From contig CM032669.1 in the NCBI GenBank assembly GCA_019095985.1, positions 31,075,959-31,139,958 of the forward strand: DNA of 64,000 nucleotides. The letters run 5' to 3'. The notes beneath the pieces were generated by a model. It did no database searches. It saw only the letters and a list, made by a program, of their open reading frames with translations, and was not told where the DNA came from. Below are positions 38,801 to 49,522 of this stretch, piece by piece. The position numbers were made by a program, and so were the translations under genes. The stretch is from Streblospio benedicti (taxonomy: Eukaryota > Annelida > Polychaeta > Spionida > Spionidae). Position 1 is the stretch's first letter. Each line of letters opens with the position of its first letter.

Positions 38801-41800
38801 ATTTAAAAAAGGAGCATTTGGCGGACTTGGAGATTATATTTGATATTATGACAAAAGTATGTTAAAATATGGGATCATAAAGGTGCCAGACAACGGGGCA
38901 GGTAAGTCTGAAGACTTGCAGGCCCAATAGTAAACTTGCCAGCCTCGGGTCACCGTGCAGACAGCCATTTCCCACACTGGTTTCACTTGTACTGTTTCCT
39001 AGAAATGTATACACATAGTTTAGTGAACTGAATATGAACTACGTTCACTAACACTAAGAATACTATCACTAGCTAAGAAATGCTGTAAAGCTTTCAGTAT
39101 CCTGCACATATAGTATCTCACTTGAGACCTGAAACAAGCTGAAAAGATTGAGCCTTTCAAATCCACACATGATATGCAAGGTGGTTATTCAAGCGGTAGA
39201 GGGTAAGGTTTCAGGGTGCTAGTCTCCCCTCCCCAGTACTGGCTCGACTTGCTCAACATCCTGTTCCTGTGGCTGGCCAGAGAGTCACTTGGTTCAGGGT
39301 GGCAAAATCCACACCCCAGTACTTGCTTTCTCCTTGAAGGACCAAGGTTTCCTGTAGCTGGCAATTGAAATTGACTTGCAGTGCTCAGTGCTCGTCTGTC
39401 TCATTTTCAATTCCGGGTGGGAGTTCTAGACCTGTATGGGTGAGCAACCGTCAGGTTTCCCGTAGATAATTCTAGCAGGCACTAACTATGAGTGAACTGC
39501 TATGGTGCACCCGTCCCGCGATCTACAGCAGTTGGTATGCGGACTGCAGATTCCCCTCGTGGCCTCCGTAGCCTTGCAGAAGCTCGTTCATTTCCATATC
39601 AAGGGAATCTTCTTGGGCCGAAGTCTGGTATCCTTACAAAAACTGTAAACTTTTTACCCCTAACACCTTTTTAGGCAACCAGCGATAACAGGTATTACAC
39701 ACCTGGACTTCTCGTTGTGTTTAACTGGACGTAAAATCCCTAATACTGCGTGTGCGTGCCTGAGTCGCGTGTTCACAGAAAAGCCACAGGCTCTGTGGGC
39801 TGCTCTTACCAAGTCCAGGGGACACAAGAATGGAGATGACTTCTGAGGATGGCAAGCACAAGCCTGTGTAGTACCAAGGTCGAATCAGCCTTCTGCAGTG
39901 AAGAGACTACGGGTGGCACCGGGTAGATTCTAATAACACTAAACACTCACGAATGGACGGACAGGGCACCTATGAGCAGGCTACTCCCTGACTTTTCCAT
40001 GTGGGGAAGGCAGAGGCTAGTCACAGATAGAGAATAAGGGCCTAACTTCACAGGGGTTGGTTTGTCTGTCCTATGTCTCCTCAGCACGGAATCTAAGCTC
40101 GAAGTGCCACTAACCTGCTTACTTAAGTTTGGAACTGAAGTGCACCAAAGCATGACTAATACTATAGGGGCCTAAGAAACAACACAGTCCCTTGTCCAGA
40201 GCCCTGCGCGAGTGATAAGTTTGCATCCACAACTGCCCAGCATGTTAAATCTTTTATGTGAAAACCGCACCAGCATGTTTAACAAAAATTTAACCCACAC
40301 CCAGAGATATCAATGGACAACCCACACAAAACCAGCAAAAACCCCGCACTAAAGCTTGCATTTTCTATGAATATTTACAGTATAAAAATTAATGTTAAAC
40401 GTATAGTAATTACATTTATCACACATTTTAACCAGTCACAGAGTTATTGGCATTTACATGAATGAACTCCATCCATAATCAATGTGAGTAACAAGTAATG
40501 CTTCTCCGGGAGTTTCTGTAAAGGAAACATGCGTGGCTATGATCTTGTGTAAATTGCAAAGTAATTCAGTTTGAAAACATTCAGATGAACAATTACTCTA
40601 AAGATTATAAAGCCAATCATGTTCCTATTTGCAATACAGTAAACCTCCTCAACAATGGAACCCACTTTGTAGTCCAATTTTCTTCCGTTGGAGGGGGTTT
40701 CCGCTGATTAGTCACCTGAACATAATATTCACATCATACACATGTACAATCGGGATCCATTATCGCTGAATGCGGAACGTTATTGATGAATTCTGCTTGT
40801 CAAAACAAATGCACGGTCCATTTGATGAATACATGACTATTCCATTGGCAGTTTCTTACAAACATAATTTTTAGCATGTTGTCCATAAAATAAAAATCAC
40901 TGTTAAATTTCCTCTTTGCTTTTGTTTTCAAAATGGCGCTTCCGTTTGATAGCGCATGCGCAGAATTGAGAACATGTAACTTTGCCGCGCTAACGTTGCA
41001 AATTAAACAAGACAAGTGCAAGTCCGAATGAACTGCCCTAAATATAGTACGTGAACTTTAATCATACACATATAATTATCGTGGTTCTCACAGCGGCAAA
41101 CATCAAAGAAAATTAACACCAATAGATCGATCGCTTTGATCTCTATCATAGTAAAAGGAAGATTCAAAGGAGAAATTGGTTAGTAGATGTTAGCACCTCG
41201 TAGAAGTATATCATATGTTTAAATGAGGTGAATAATTGCTTTGAAGTTAACTGCGTGTTGTAGGAACAATAATAGTTGCTGTAGGAACGTGCTGTGATTG
41301 GCCGGTTAACATGTAAAGGCGACCTTTTATTGGCTTGAAGAAGCGCCTACAATAACGAAACTAATTTAAATGCACCGCTCCGTTGTTTACAAGATAAAGA
41401 AAGCACGTGGAACACGATAACAAATAGCAAAATAAGGTTAATTCCGTTGTTTGTCACCCCAAATGCTACTTCCGTTGTTTGTTGCTGATGACATTCCGTT
41501 GATTACTCCATTGTTTACATATCTATATAAGGGAAAATGTTAATACACAGCAATTTCTTCCGTTATTGTTTTTTTCTGTTGAACACTACTCCGTTGTTGG
41601 GGAGATTTACTGTATCAATATAATGAAATACATGTACTGCACTTTTTTAACAGAAGAGATACATACTGTGTTCTCGTGCATAAAGGCACATGCCTATAAC
41701 CGAAAAATTGCTAATTTCAGGGTCTCCCAGGGGTCAAGTTTGATCTCTGCTATAGGCCCGTGAGCCTTAATATGATCATGACGCGCACCCCACCTAGAAC

Positions 41801-42576
41801 CCACAATATATTTACCAAAAGTAACTTTCCTTGGTGTATATGTGATAACAAACATACAGTTCATCGACAAAGACAAATTGACATAGTAGGCATTCATTAT
41901 CGCTCAGCCATATCCATTTCTTTGTGTCCAATACATAGTCATTGCATTTGTCAACTGTCGTTCTCAAAAATCTCAAAGAATCAAATATATAATTCATCAG
42001 TTAAATAATCCTAATAATCTTACGAATGCTAGTCGGAAATTCACAATAGCTTACTTAGTTATGAAAAAAAATGCACATGCTTTTTCTGTGTCCGTGCACA
42101 TGCTCAGTAATTCAAATATAGCCCTCATGTTGTGAAAACAGCGAAAACGACTGTCGTAAAACAAAAAAACCTATGACCACTTGTTTGCTATCAAGCTACT
42201 TCCACTGGATTTACAAAAAAAATGTAAATTCTGTCATGAAACATACTCTTAGTCTCTGTTATACTAGGCCTGTGGGTTCTAATACGAACACATGAGGCTA
42301 TCCCAATGTCAGGCCCCCCTCTGCCTTAATTCACAAGGATACGGTGTACACAATTACAATCTGTAAAGCTGGAAGCCACAGTGTTGATTCGATTAGAAAA
42401 AAATATGAAAACTGCATATTTTGCTACATTTTAATAGGAAACACATTAGTACATACCATACATTTATGATGTGCCGAACACTCATGAGTATGAGTATGCA
42501 GAGGCCCACAGACTGGGGTAGCTTCATGCCCTCTTTTACAAAACGCACACTTGAAAGGCTGATCTTTGCTTGCCAT
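26838..42576 (-). CDS. Extended-PHD (PHF6/PHF11-like) protein, complete, 11 exons
   Basis: Exons: 42576-42457, 34966-34871, 34580-34405, 32490-32438, 32240-32069, 31242-31118, 30770-30690, 30535-30395, 29669-29480, 29147-28967, 26915-26838. Every junction is GT-AG and the phases chain without error to a stop, about 470 residues. The first three exons and the start of the fourth build an extended PHD zinc finger: CAFC, VCGPLH and HHKCM (residues 10-40), GGFKIDKVVQEIKRG, KCALC (74-77), GATCGCAIKSC, CRKTFHYYCA (97-106) and VFCGKDH (132-138). This finger binds nucleic acid or chromatin in PHF6/PHF11-type nuclear proteins. Next come acidic and Ser-rich linkers, a basic KRKKRRK nuclear-localisation-type segment (exon 7), and an unrecognised ~150-residue C-terminal region (IIVFPEQPLNT, KLVFDLSDKDVVEYTNLVKF). 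The final exon reads 25 codons to TGA. A neighbouring frame stays open further, so the true C-terminus is the least certain part. Confidence 0.88.
27010..28413. mobile_element. Non-autonomous hAT-like element in the last intron
   Basis: The left end CAGGGTTGGCAGGTTTCCAC is hAT-like and close to the right end of the hAT at 46377-49298. The subterminal region is GC-rich with 'ccgctggcgg' and 'ggcggaaa' motifs. The right side has 'ggcggattggcgg' and 'gatgaaaacct' but lacks a clean terminus. A ~180 bp interior segment is tandemly duplicated (about 28060-28160 and 28240-28345). No target duplication is visible. Confidence 0.6.
27175..27674. repeat. Two nested inverted repeat pairs
   Basis: Pair one: 27175-27214 with 27632-27674 ('atggtgcaagtgctaac' type). 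Pair two: 27461-27495 with 27606-27637 ('agtgaattattgactggat' type). The outer and inner arms abut on the right but are 250 bp apart on the left, so one arm has received an insertion or the other a deletion. Confidence 0.8.
32609..32655. mobile_element. hAT-end fragment
   Basis: 'cgggattgacag' followed by 'ccattggcggaaacttccgcc' resembles the left end of the element at 27010, with the same order of end motif and GGCGG subterminal palindrome. Isolated fragment in intron 3 of the ePHD gene. Confidence 0.4.
32815..33675 (-). mobile_element. LINE reverse-transcriptase remnant
   Basis: The minus strand, in several broken frames, reads ELLYADDLVVITDSLLS (about 33640-33590), then a CYLGD-type box and a serine/alanine-rich segment (about 33460-33370), then ALLHGNETWAPSAADLQRL (about 33310-33245). 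This order (YADD, CYLGD, ALLHGSETW) belongs to the C-terminal half of a non-LTR reverse transcriptase. Many frame breaks indicate an old copy. It lies in intron 3 of the ePHD gene. Confidence 0.8.
33832..34245. mobile_element. Pogo/mariner-like MITE
   Basis: The left end CAGTAGATGTGCGCGCCAAT after TA pairs with the complement at the right (ATTGGCGCGCGCATCTAC). Further inside, 'attattcggac' and its complement 'gtccgaataat' repeat the symmetry, and a third 'gcgccaatt' lies in the middle. The interior is non-coding. Last bases at the right end are mutated. Confidence 0.65.
35900..36880 (+). mobile_element. LTR-retroelement fossil (5' LTR part, primer site, gag-like remnant)
   Basis: TGGGGGCTCGTCCGGG (36344-36359) matches a proline-tRNA primer-binding site. 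Just upstream, sequence ending in 'ca' carries a TATA-like 'tatataag' and AATAAA-type signals, as expected of an LTR. Downstream lies a Lys/Glu-rich gag-like remnant. The element is broken and lacks a visible pol region or second LTR. Likely Ty3/Gypsy kin, old. It lies in intron 1 of the ePHD gene. Confidence 0.65.
36890..38039. other. Intronic stretch, nothing recognised
   Basis: Part of intron 1 of the ePHD gene. Short repeated 'tcccccatta' phrases at 37612-37670; otherwise no element ends or exons seen. Confidence 0.4.
38040..38417 (+). mobile_element. Probable non-LTR retroposon 3' end
   Basis: A moderately GC-rich segment ends with 'ggaataaatctaatctaatcta', that is an AATAAA followed by a short (AATCT)n tail, typical of LINE or SINE 3' termini. 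No coding domain is visible, so the family is unknown. Confidence 0.35.
39180..40170. repeat. Unclassified GC-richer repeat, possible SINE-like start
   Basis: It begins with a tRNA-like 'tattcaagcggtagagg' and, about 50 bases on, 'ctggctcgac'. A phrase of the type 'tatggtgcacccgttcc' occurs at 39508 and inverted near 40145, with a third relative near 13600. Open frames here match nothing I recognise. Confidence 0.3.
40637..41612. mobile_element. Non-autonomous pogo-like element, 976 bp
   Basis: TA dinucleotides flank both sides (40635-40636 and 41613-41614). The ends are CAGTAAACCTCCTCAACAAT and the complement of CAGTAAATCTCCCCAACAAC. Subterminal 'ccgttgttt' phrases recur several times at the right. 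No transposase was found. It sits in intron 1 of the ePHD gene. Confidence 0.8.
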
Positions 42577-42692
42577 TTTCAATAGCTAAAAGATAATAAG
42601 CATTAATATACTACTGTCACACAGTTGACAATTTGAATCCAGCAAGGGCAAATCGCATACCTGGATGCTGGGGAAAAGCATAAAAATTATTT

Positions 42693-43045
42693 GGTCCTCA
42701 GTAGCTCAGTCGTTAGCGCGTACGACTTGAAAACAGGAATTGCCTGCGTCACAAGTTTGCAGCCCGGTCATGCCAGACACAGTGTCAGCAAAACCGATAC
42801 GTCGTGCGTCTGCCACTGAGTTGCTGATTTCCACACAGCACGTCGCCACCGTACAGCGTTACTACTAGACGGTGGCGACGCCAAGCGGAGGTTCGGAAGC
42901 CTCGTTAAAAGGCGTGTCCCGTGTAGACAGGAGCCACACCTCTGCACGTAAAAGAACTCACCTAGTTTGAAAACTATAGCTAGTGTGATCCCCCACCCCT
43001 GAGGCTCAGTTGGCTACCTAGCCTGCCTCTGGAGAGGTACATGTA
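42693..43045 (+). mobile_element. tRNA-derived SINE, copy 2
   Basis: Same unit as 23375-23715: tRNA-like head (TAGCTCAGTCGTTAGCGCG and a degraded B box), then the shared body with 'gcggaggttcggaagcctcg' and 'aaaaggcgtgtcccgtgtag'. It lies about 120 bp upstream of the ePHD start codon on the opposite strand, so it may sit in that gene's promoter. Confidence 0.85.
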
Positions 43046-44073
43046 CAAACACCACGTGGCCTCCCATTCACGCGCTGCCTCATAAGAGGAGGCCAGTCTC
43101 TCATCTGAGACTGGCTTACTTGTGAATTACATATCCAGATGCGCAAACAAAATCTGAAATCTGGTTTACATTAGGGCAACCAAATTAATAAAATATATAC
43201 ATGTAGATAATATAGGCGTTAGGCTTATTGATAGGACAACATTGTATATACATAGGACCATAGTGTCACTTGCAGCTCATTGCATGTGGTCTTTTAGATC
43301 TGGATGTCCTGTACTTCGTACTTATCTGGATCTCAATCCAAGATCAAATTAAGAAGCGAGCTGGTATCAGAGATTCAACACTTGCAATTGCCTGATAAGA
43401 ATGACTAGTAATGAATTAATCACTTAATGTTGGTGCGATGTTTGGTAATTGACATTTGATACTGAGATAAAAGCGTAAGTTTAAGCCGGTCTTCACAGTT
43501 CACTGTTTGCACGGACTACTCAACAATTGAAGATTTAATGGATATAAAGATATCATGCTCTATCAACATGGCCGCCTAATAATTGAGTACGTCGTAAAAT
43601 TGCTGTGAAACCAGGTTTTTACAGTCTGTTATATTTTATTCTGTCACAATAATTGAAATTAAATTGTGCGTCAAACTTGAAACTGAAAATGAGACCACGC
43701 AAATTATCGCTCAAGTGACACTCATCGACCCGAACCTGTCAAAATTGACAGGAATTTACAGTATTCAAATATCCGAAACACGTATTCAGCACTGATAGCA
43801 AATTCTTTTCATGTTTATATATTATCTTTAAGACAAAAATGCAATCAAAAAGGAAAAAATCAGCAAATATTATCTCACTGGCACATTCAAACTGTTGTTG
43901 GTCAGGTCTAGCCTTAAATGTGAAGTTCTAAAGGAGCAACAAGGAGACAAGCATTAAGACAGAGGCTGAGCAACTAGCCTTATTCAATAACGCTCTTCCT
44001 GCTTTTTGTACCAGCGCGTGAGTACAAGATTTTGTTAATTAAGACTAACGAGCACCTTGCATTGAATGGTGAG
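43046..44073. other. Gene-free stretch
   Basis: No exon or element end recognised. Confidence 0.4.
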
Positions 44074-44520
44074 TACATTGTGTAAATCTTTGCGTGATGT
44101 CGGTTACATTGTTGCATCCAGTTGACAGTTGGAAAGTTTACAGTTTGATTTATTGTGTATTATTGATACACAAATATGAATAAATATAATGGAGAAAGAA
44201 AATACGTTTGAAAGTGATGTCTACATTGTGTAAATCTTTGCGTGATGCCGGTTACATTGTTGCATCCAGTTGACAGTTGGAAAGTTTACAGTTTGATTAA
44301 TTGTGTATTATTGATACACAAATATGAATAAATATGATGGAGAAAGAAAATACGTCGGAAAAGAAAGATAGATCTACATTGTGTAAATCTTTGCGTGATG
44401 CCGGTTACATTGTTGCATCCAGTTGACAGTTGGAACGTTTACAGTTTGATTAATTGTGTATTATTGATACACAAATATGAATAAATATGATGGAGAAAGA
44501 AAACGTCGGAGAAGAAAGAT
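44074..44520 (+). repeat. Three ~150 bp tandem repeats
   Basis: Units start with 'tacattgtgtaaatctttg' at 44074, 44222 and 44375 (spacings 148 and 153) and end in 'gatggagaaagaaaa'. They are nearly identical, so the duplication is recent. They directly precede the larger tandem array. Confidence 0.92.
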
Positions 44521-44569
44521 AGATCTATGGAGGAGAAAGAATTGATGGAACTTAAATATGCGAATGCGT

Positions 44570-46310
44570 TCAAAGAGCAAAAGAAAATTCAACGAGTAGA
44601 TCTGTACTAAAAAAAAGTAGAAGAGCGTGAACGCAAAAAGATCTCGATGAAAAATACGAACGTCTGCAGAAGTTAGTGATTGAGCAAGTCAGAAATGATG
44701 GAACGTTCAGATTAAAAAAGAAGAGATTAAGGAAAAATATTGCAACAGTGTAGGCGATTTGGAAGCAAAAGGAAGCAAGCTTTCAATGGAAAAAAGAAAG
44801 AAAAGGAAAAGGAAGAACCGAAAACAATGAAAAAGGCTGCTAAGGAAGAAAGACGTGGGAAAAGAACCATCATGGGCAGAATAAGGAAAACACTTATACC
44901 TACCATAGAATATTGAGGAAAGTTGACAAGGAGGATGGGAAACCAAGAAGGCGTCACAGCTAAAGTACCTAGATCTAGCCTGCATCTATTCTAATTTTAG
45001 TGGGTTGGGATGCATTCATATCGTTAATGATACTGATTAGTATATTGATAATAAAATATGAAAGAAAATTTATAGATTACATTTTGTACCTCTACTGTTT
45101 AATATTAAATTCTACCAAATAGGGATGTTGCCGTAAAAGACAAATTTATAGACAGCAGAGGAAAGGCTTCAAGAAGTGTTACAGGAGCTACGGAAACTCA
45201 AGGATGAAAAGATGATTCAGAGGATGAGGGAGGATGAGGAGGATGAGGGACACATGAAAGAGAGGGACAAGGAGGAAAAGAAAGAGAGGAAAGAGGTCGA
45301 AAAGCAGGAAAAGAAAGATATGAAGGTAAAGAAACAGAAGAAAAAAAGAGATTAAGGAAAATATTGCGACAGTGAAGGCGATTTGGAAGCAAAAGGAAGC
45401 AATGCAAAAGACAGCTTTGAATGAAAAGAAAAAAAAGGAAAAGGAAGAACCGAAAACAATAAAAAAGGCTGCTAAGGAAGAAAGACGAGGGAAAAGAACC
45501 ATCATGGGCAGAATAAGGAAAACACTGGCACCTTGCATAGAATTGAGGAAAGATGACAAGGACGATGGGAAAGCTAAGATGGCGCCACAGCCAAAGTACG
45601 TAGCCCGCATCTATTCTAATTTTAGTGGGCTGGGATGCATTCATATCGTTAATGATATTGATTAGTATATTGATAATAAAAGAAAATTTATAGGTTACAT
45701 TTTGTACCTCTACTGTTCAATATGAAATAAATTCTACCCAATAGGGATGTTGCGGTAAAAGCCAAAGAGACAGCAGAGGAAAGGCTTCAAGAAGTGTTAC
45801 AGGAGCTACGGAAACTCAAGGATGAAAAGATGATTCAGATGATGAGGGAGGATGAGCATGATGAGAGACACATGGAAGAGAGGGACAAGCAGGAAAAGAA
45901 AGAGAGGAAAGAGATAGAAAAACAAGAAAAGAAAGATATGAAGGTAAAGAAACAGAAGATAAAAGAAGAGATTAAGGAAAATATTGCTACAGGAGAAGGC
46001 GATTTGGAAGCAAAAGGAAGCAATGCAAAAGACAGCTTTGAATGAAAAGAAAGAAAAGGAAAAGGAAAAAGAAAAACTGAAAACAATGAAAAAGGTTGCT
46101 AAGGAAGAAAGACGTGGGAAAAGAACCATCATGGTCAGAATAAAGAAAACACTGGCACCTTGCATAGAATTGAGGAAAGTTTACAAGGACAATGGGAAAG
46201 CCAAGATGGCGCCACAGCTAAAGTACGTAGCCTGCATCTATTCTAATTTTAGTGGGTTGGGATGCATTCATATCGTTAATGATACTGATTAGTATATTGA
46301 CAATAAAACA
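44570..46310 (+). repeat. Three ~0.62 kb tandem units with Lys/Glu-rich coding remnants
   Basis: Corresponding points ('gggatgttgc' at 45122 and 45744) are 622 bp apart, and a third, 5'-truncated unit precedes them. Each unit reads a charged coiled-coil-like segment (ELRKLKDEKMIQMMRE, then EKKERKE), then 'AKGSNAKDSF' or 'RRGKRTIM' in another frame, and ends with 'attctaattttagtgggttggga' and an AATAAA. The last unit keeps the longest frame (45794-46045). Frames are broken differently in each unit. This looks like a duplicated terminal exon plus 3' UTR of an unknown gene. Confidence 0.7.
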
Positions 46311-46761
46311 TAAAAGAAAATTTATCCTATATATTCGGATGAGGGGCGGAAGCTTTGAATGTTCACCCGCCCTGGCCAGGGTTGGGTTTCTGCCGGGGAG
46401 AAAGGTATTTCTCCCCTCCCCAGGGGAGAAACTGGGGAGAAATGGTTTCTGCCGGGCAGAAAGGGGAGAAACTGGGGAGAAACTCATTTGATGATATTAT
46501 ATTATATAATTAGTGTGAAAAATTATACTAAACAACAATGGTAAACAGAAGTTAAAATATTAAAACATTTATTCATATAATATACAATTTAAAATCACTT
46601 TTACAATCCTACAATGATAAATCCGTTCAACAAAATGATATATGAGAAATATATATAAAATTTACATTAACATCAATATTATAATTTGGTTTACATCAGC
46701 TGTCATACATACATAACAATATTATCATTGAATATGAAAATATTACAATTAAATATATACA

Positions 46762-48478
46762 CTAAAACTCTAAACTATGATCTCCACGGAGCATCCTAAA
46801 ACAAAAGACAAGCTTAGCAGCTTTGTCATTTCCAAGTCTGTTTCTCACTTTATTGTGAATGTGTGAAAAGTTAGAAAAAATCCTCTCTATTGATGCAGAA
46901 GAAGCAGGTGATGATAACAGTTGCATTGCATAGTTGGCAAAACTATTTTGGCCATTTAGAGTGGAGGTTCCTTTCCACCAAACAGCTGGAGGTAGTTGAA
47001 GAGCGGATTCCTCAAAGAATGACTTTAAAAACGGGGCTGTTTGTGTATCAAATAGGAACAAGCTAGCAATGTATGTTGGATCTCGGGCAAGCAGTGTTTC
47101 ATGAACTAAAGCTATTTGCTCAGTGGATAGATGTTCTCCTCTATACCTTTGGTGTAACTTATAGGCAACTAAATGATTCTCAGTTAAGGCTTGGTTGACT
47201 CTTCGCCAGCTGGACAGCTGCCTTATGTGGATCAAGCACTGGATTTGTTAATAATGAGAGCCAAGCATTACATGCATCTGCAATCGATGACTTATCTGAC
47301 TGGCATATGTCCAAAGCCTCCGCAATAGGCTGAAGCTGTGCTATTAAATCCTTTGCGTTTTTATAAATATTATAATCACGTATTTTTCTTACAATATCTC
47401 TGTCAAAGTCGTCCTCATGATCCTCACTAATCTTAAGATATAGATGACGATTTTTGGCAAATGTTTCCAGACAGGTCAATTGACTCTTCCATCGTGTTTC
47501 CCCCGGAAGTTGAGGCCTAATACCCCCTTCTTCACTTAACCAAGCACCAGGTTTGTGGTGATTCCTGAAATATTTGTTAATTTCTTTCACATGCTTCATT
47601 ATGGCTGCTGGTGTAATGTCTTCCCCAAGTAAATTTAACAGATGTGCTGAACATCCATAAACAACAAGGTCTTCATCATCAGCTTTCAGTGCTTGTCTCA
47701 TTTTATTCATACTACTCGCATTATCCGTCACAACAGATTTTACAGTGCAATTGAAATTCTGTTTCGCCTTACTTATCGATTCGTCACACAATTGTTTGCA
47801 AAAGTCTGCTGACTTTGTTGTGGATCCTGTATCCACACTGTCCAGGAAATAACTTCTCCCATCCACTTGTAAACAAGTTGCCACAACCGGTTCGTTGTGG
47901 CAATTACTCCAACCATCTTGTACCAAAGTTGCATTTTTTCCTCCTATTTCTGACTTCATCGTTTCCTGGAGCTCACTGTAGACACCATCTAACAAATTTC
48001 CAGCCAAAGCTTTTCTGGATGGAATTGTGTATCCAGGGCGAAGCATATTTATAAGCCGCTTAAATTCTGGATGCTCCACTACATTGAATGGAAAATTACA
48101 TGCATAAAATGTTCTTGCCAATTGAAAATCTAATTGCATTTTCAAATTCCCTGATGTTTTGGTTACATTTGCATCAATAGGCGGTTGAATGGAAGGATTG
48201 TTTATAGCTCTTACTTTGGCTGGTGGCGGCCGGACTGGTGATGGTGAGCGTGCTCTTTTCTGTGGGCTGGACACAGATGGAACATCTGTTGTTTCCTGGA
48301 CTTCAGAATCCTGTACAAGTTCTGTACCTGCACATTTTTTATGGTGCATTCTCAATCTGTAAGCTTTAGCTAGCTGCTGGTTATCACATTTTTTACACTT
48401 GGCATATAATTTTCCATCTATTGTTACTTGAAGAAAGTACAACCAAATATTGTCTTTGGGACGACCTCCTTTATACAT
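46762..48478 (-). CDS. hAT transposase (BED - DUF659 - hAT dimerisation), one frameshift
   Basis: The transposase cuts and pastes the enclosing element. The first frame (48478-47180, starts ATG) holds a BED zinc finger (residues about 5-49, with KCKKCDNQQLAKAYRLRMHH and a final Cys), a DUF659-type catalytic region with the first two acidic residues (LVQDGWSN and VVTDNASSM) and the helical middle part. The second frame (47235-46762) carries the C-terminal dimerisation domain (SSPASSASIERIFS, then KVRNRLGNDKAAKLVFCF) including the conserved glutamate. The two overlap near 47200-47230, where the sense of the protein passes from one frame to the other, so a single indel separates this copy from an uninterrupted ~590-residue transposase. 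A recent arrival is likely. Confidence 0.93.
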
Positions 48479-48600
48479 TTTGATGTAGTGTGATTATTTA
48501 CCTATTATTCTATATTTATCCTAGATGTACATGTATTTAACATGTCCAAAGCTCAGAATAAAACTGTTTGCCTATTAAATCCATACATTCCTTTTATACA

Positions 48601-48772
48601 TTTCACTGGCTTGCATCAACAAGGAAAGTTGTGAGACATTGTTTATGGAACTATTTTAACCCCTTTGATATAAAGCAAAAGAATAATTTCACTGGCTTAC
48701 ATCAACAAGGAAAGTTGTGAGACATTGTTTATGGAACAATATTAACCCCTTTGATATGAAACAATAAAGAAA
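48601..48772. repeat. Two 86 bp tandem copies
   Basis: 'tttcactggcttgcatcaac' starts at 48601 and again, with one change, at 48687; the copies are about 95 percent alike by eye. They lie upstream of the hAT transposase start. Confidence 0.9.
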
Positions 48773-49522
48773 AGTTAGATAGTAAATCAAAGTGCTTAAT
48801 TAGTGGCTGTGGCTGCCCACCTGAAGTTCTTACTGAAGCCTTTGATCTATCGTCCAACCCTTCAAATCATGTCAAATTGTTAGTACTTAGGATTTGATTA
48901 TTTTGATATCTAATTATTATTATGTTTACAATGTAGTAATATAGTTTAACCAAACAAAAAAAAAATAGGAAAAACATGTAAAAAGAGTTTCTGTCCTAAT
49001 GTCCAGTTTCTCCCCTGTGCATAAATTGTGATAATTGGTGGGTATATAACTATATTTTAATAAATAATAATCATTTATCCTGTATACAATGTATTCTAAT
49101 ATAGTTATATTAAAGAATATTGTATGGAAAATGCTTTAAAATAGTTTTTCCCCAGTTTCTCCCCTAAAATTTGAGTTTCTCCCCTAAAAAAGGGGAGAAA
49201 CTGGGGAGAAACTGGGGAGAAAGGTATTTCTGCCGCACGGGTAAAAACCGGGGAGAAACTAGGGGAGAAACCCCATAGGGGAGAAACCTGCCAACAGGAT
49301 CTAGATGGCTAGAGAAGGCTAGGTACAAATAACAAGAAATAACAATACTGAACGCGGATCTTCGGTGTAGACCTTTATTACAGGAAGGGATATTCTTACA
49401 CAGTAGCCTAAGGAGTCTGACTAGCGGAACTGAAAATTTCAAAATATATTTACTCCTTTCTTAGTAGAAACATTCTCCTTCATCTCTGGCAGTACCGTTT
49501 AAACTTGTCTAAAGAAACGATT

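Larger units (their letters stand above)
46377..49298 (-). mobile_element. hAT DNA transposon, nearly whole
   Basis: Outer ends are CAGGGTTGGGTTTCT (left) and the complement of CCTGTTGGCAGGTTTCTCCC (right). The subterminal zones are packed with 'ggggagaaact' repeats at both ends. It encloses the transposase on the minus strand. The 8-base flanks (gccctggc and atctagat) do not match, so an edge may be off or the flank rearranged. A direct duplication of 86 bp lies at 48601-48772. Confidence 0.85.

Noticed and set aside
45188-46165. Phe/Ser-rich minus-strand open frames in the tandem array
   Set aside because: Antisense shadows of the Lys/Glu-rich plus-strand repeats.
46369-49306. 8 bp target duplication of the hAT element
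   Set aside because: The two 8-base flanks (gccctggc and atctagat) do not match.
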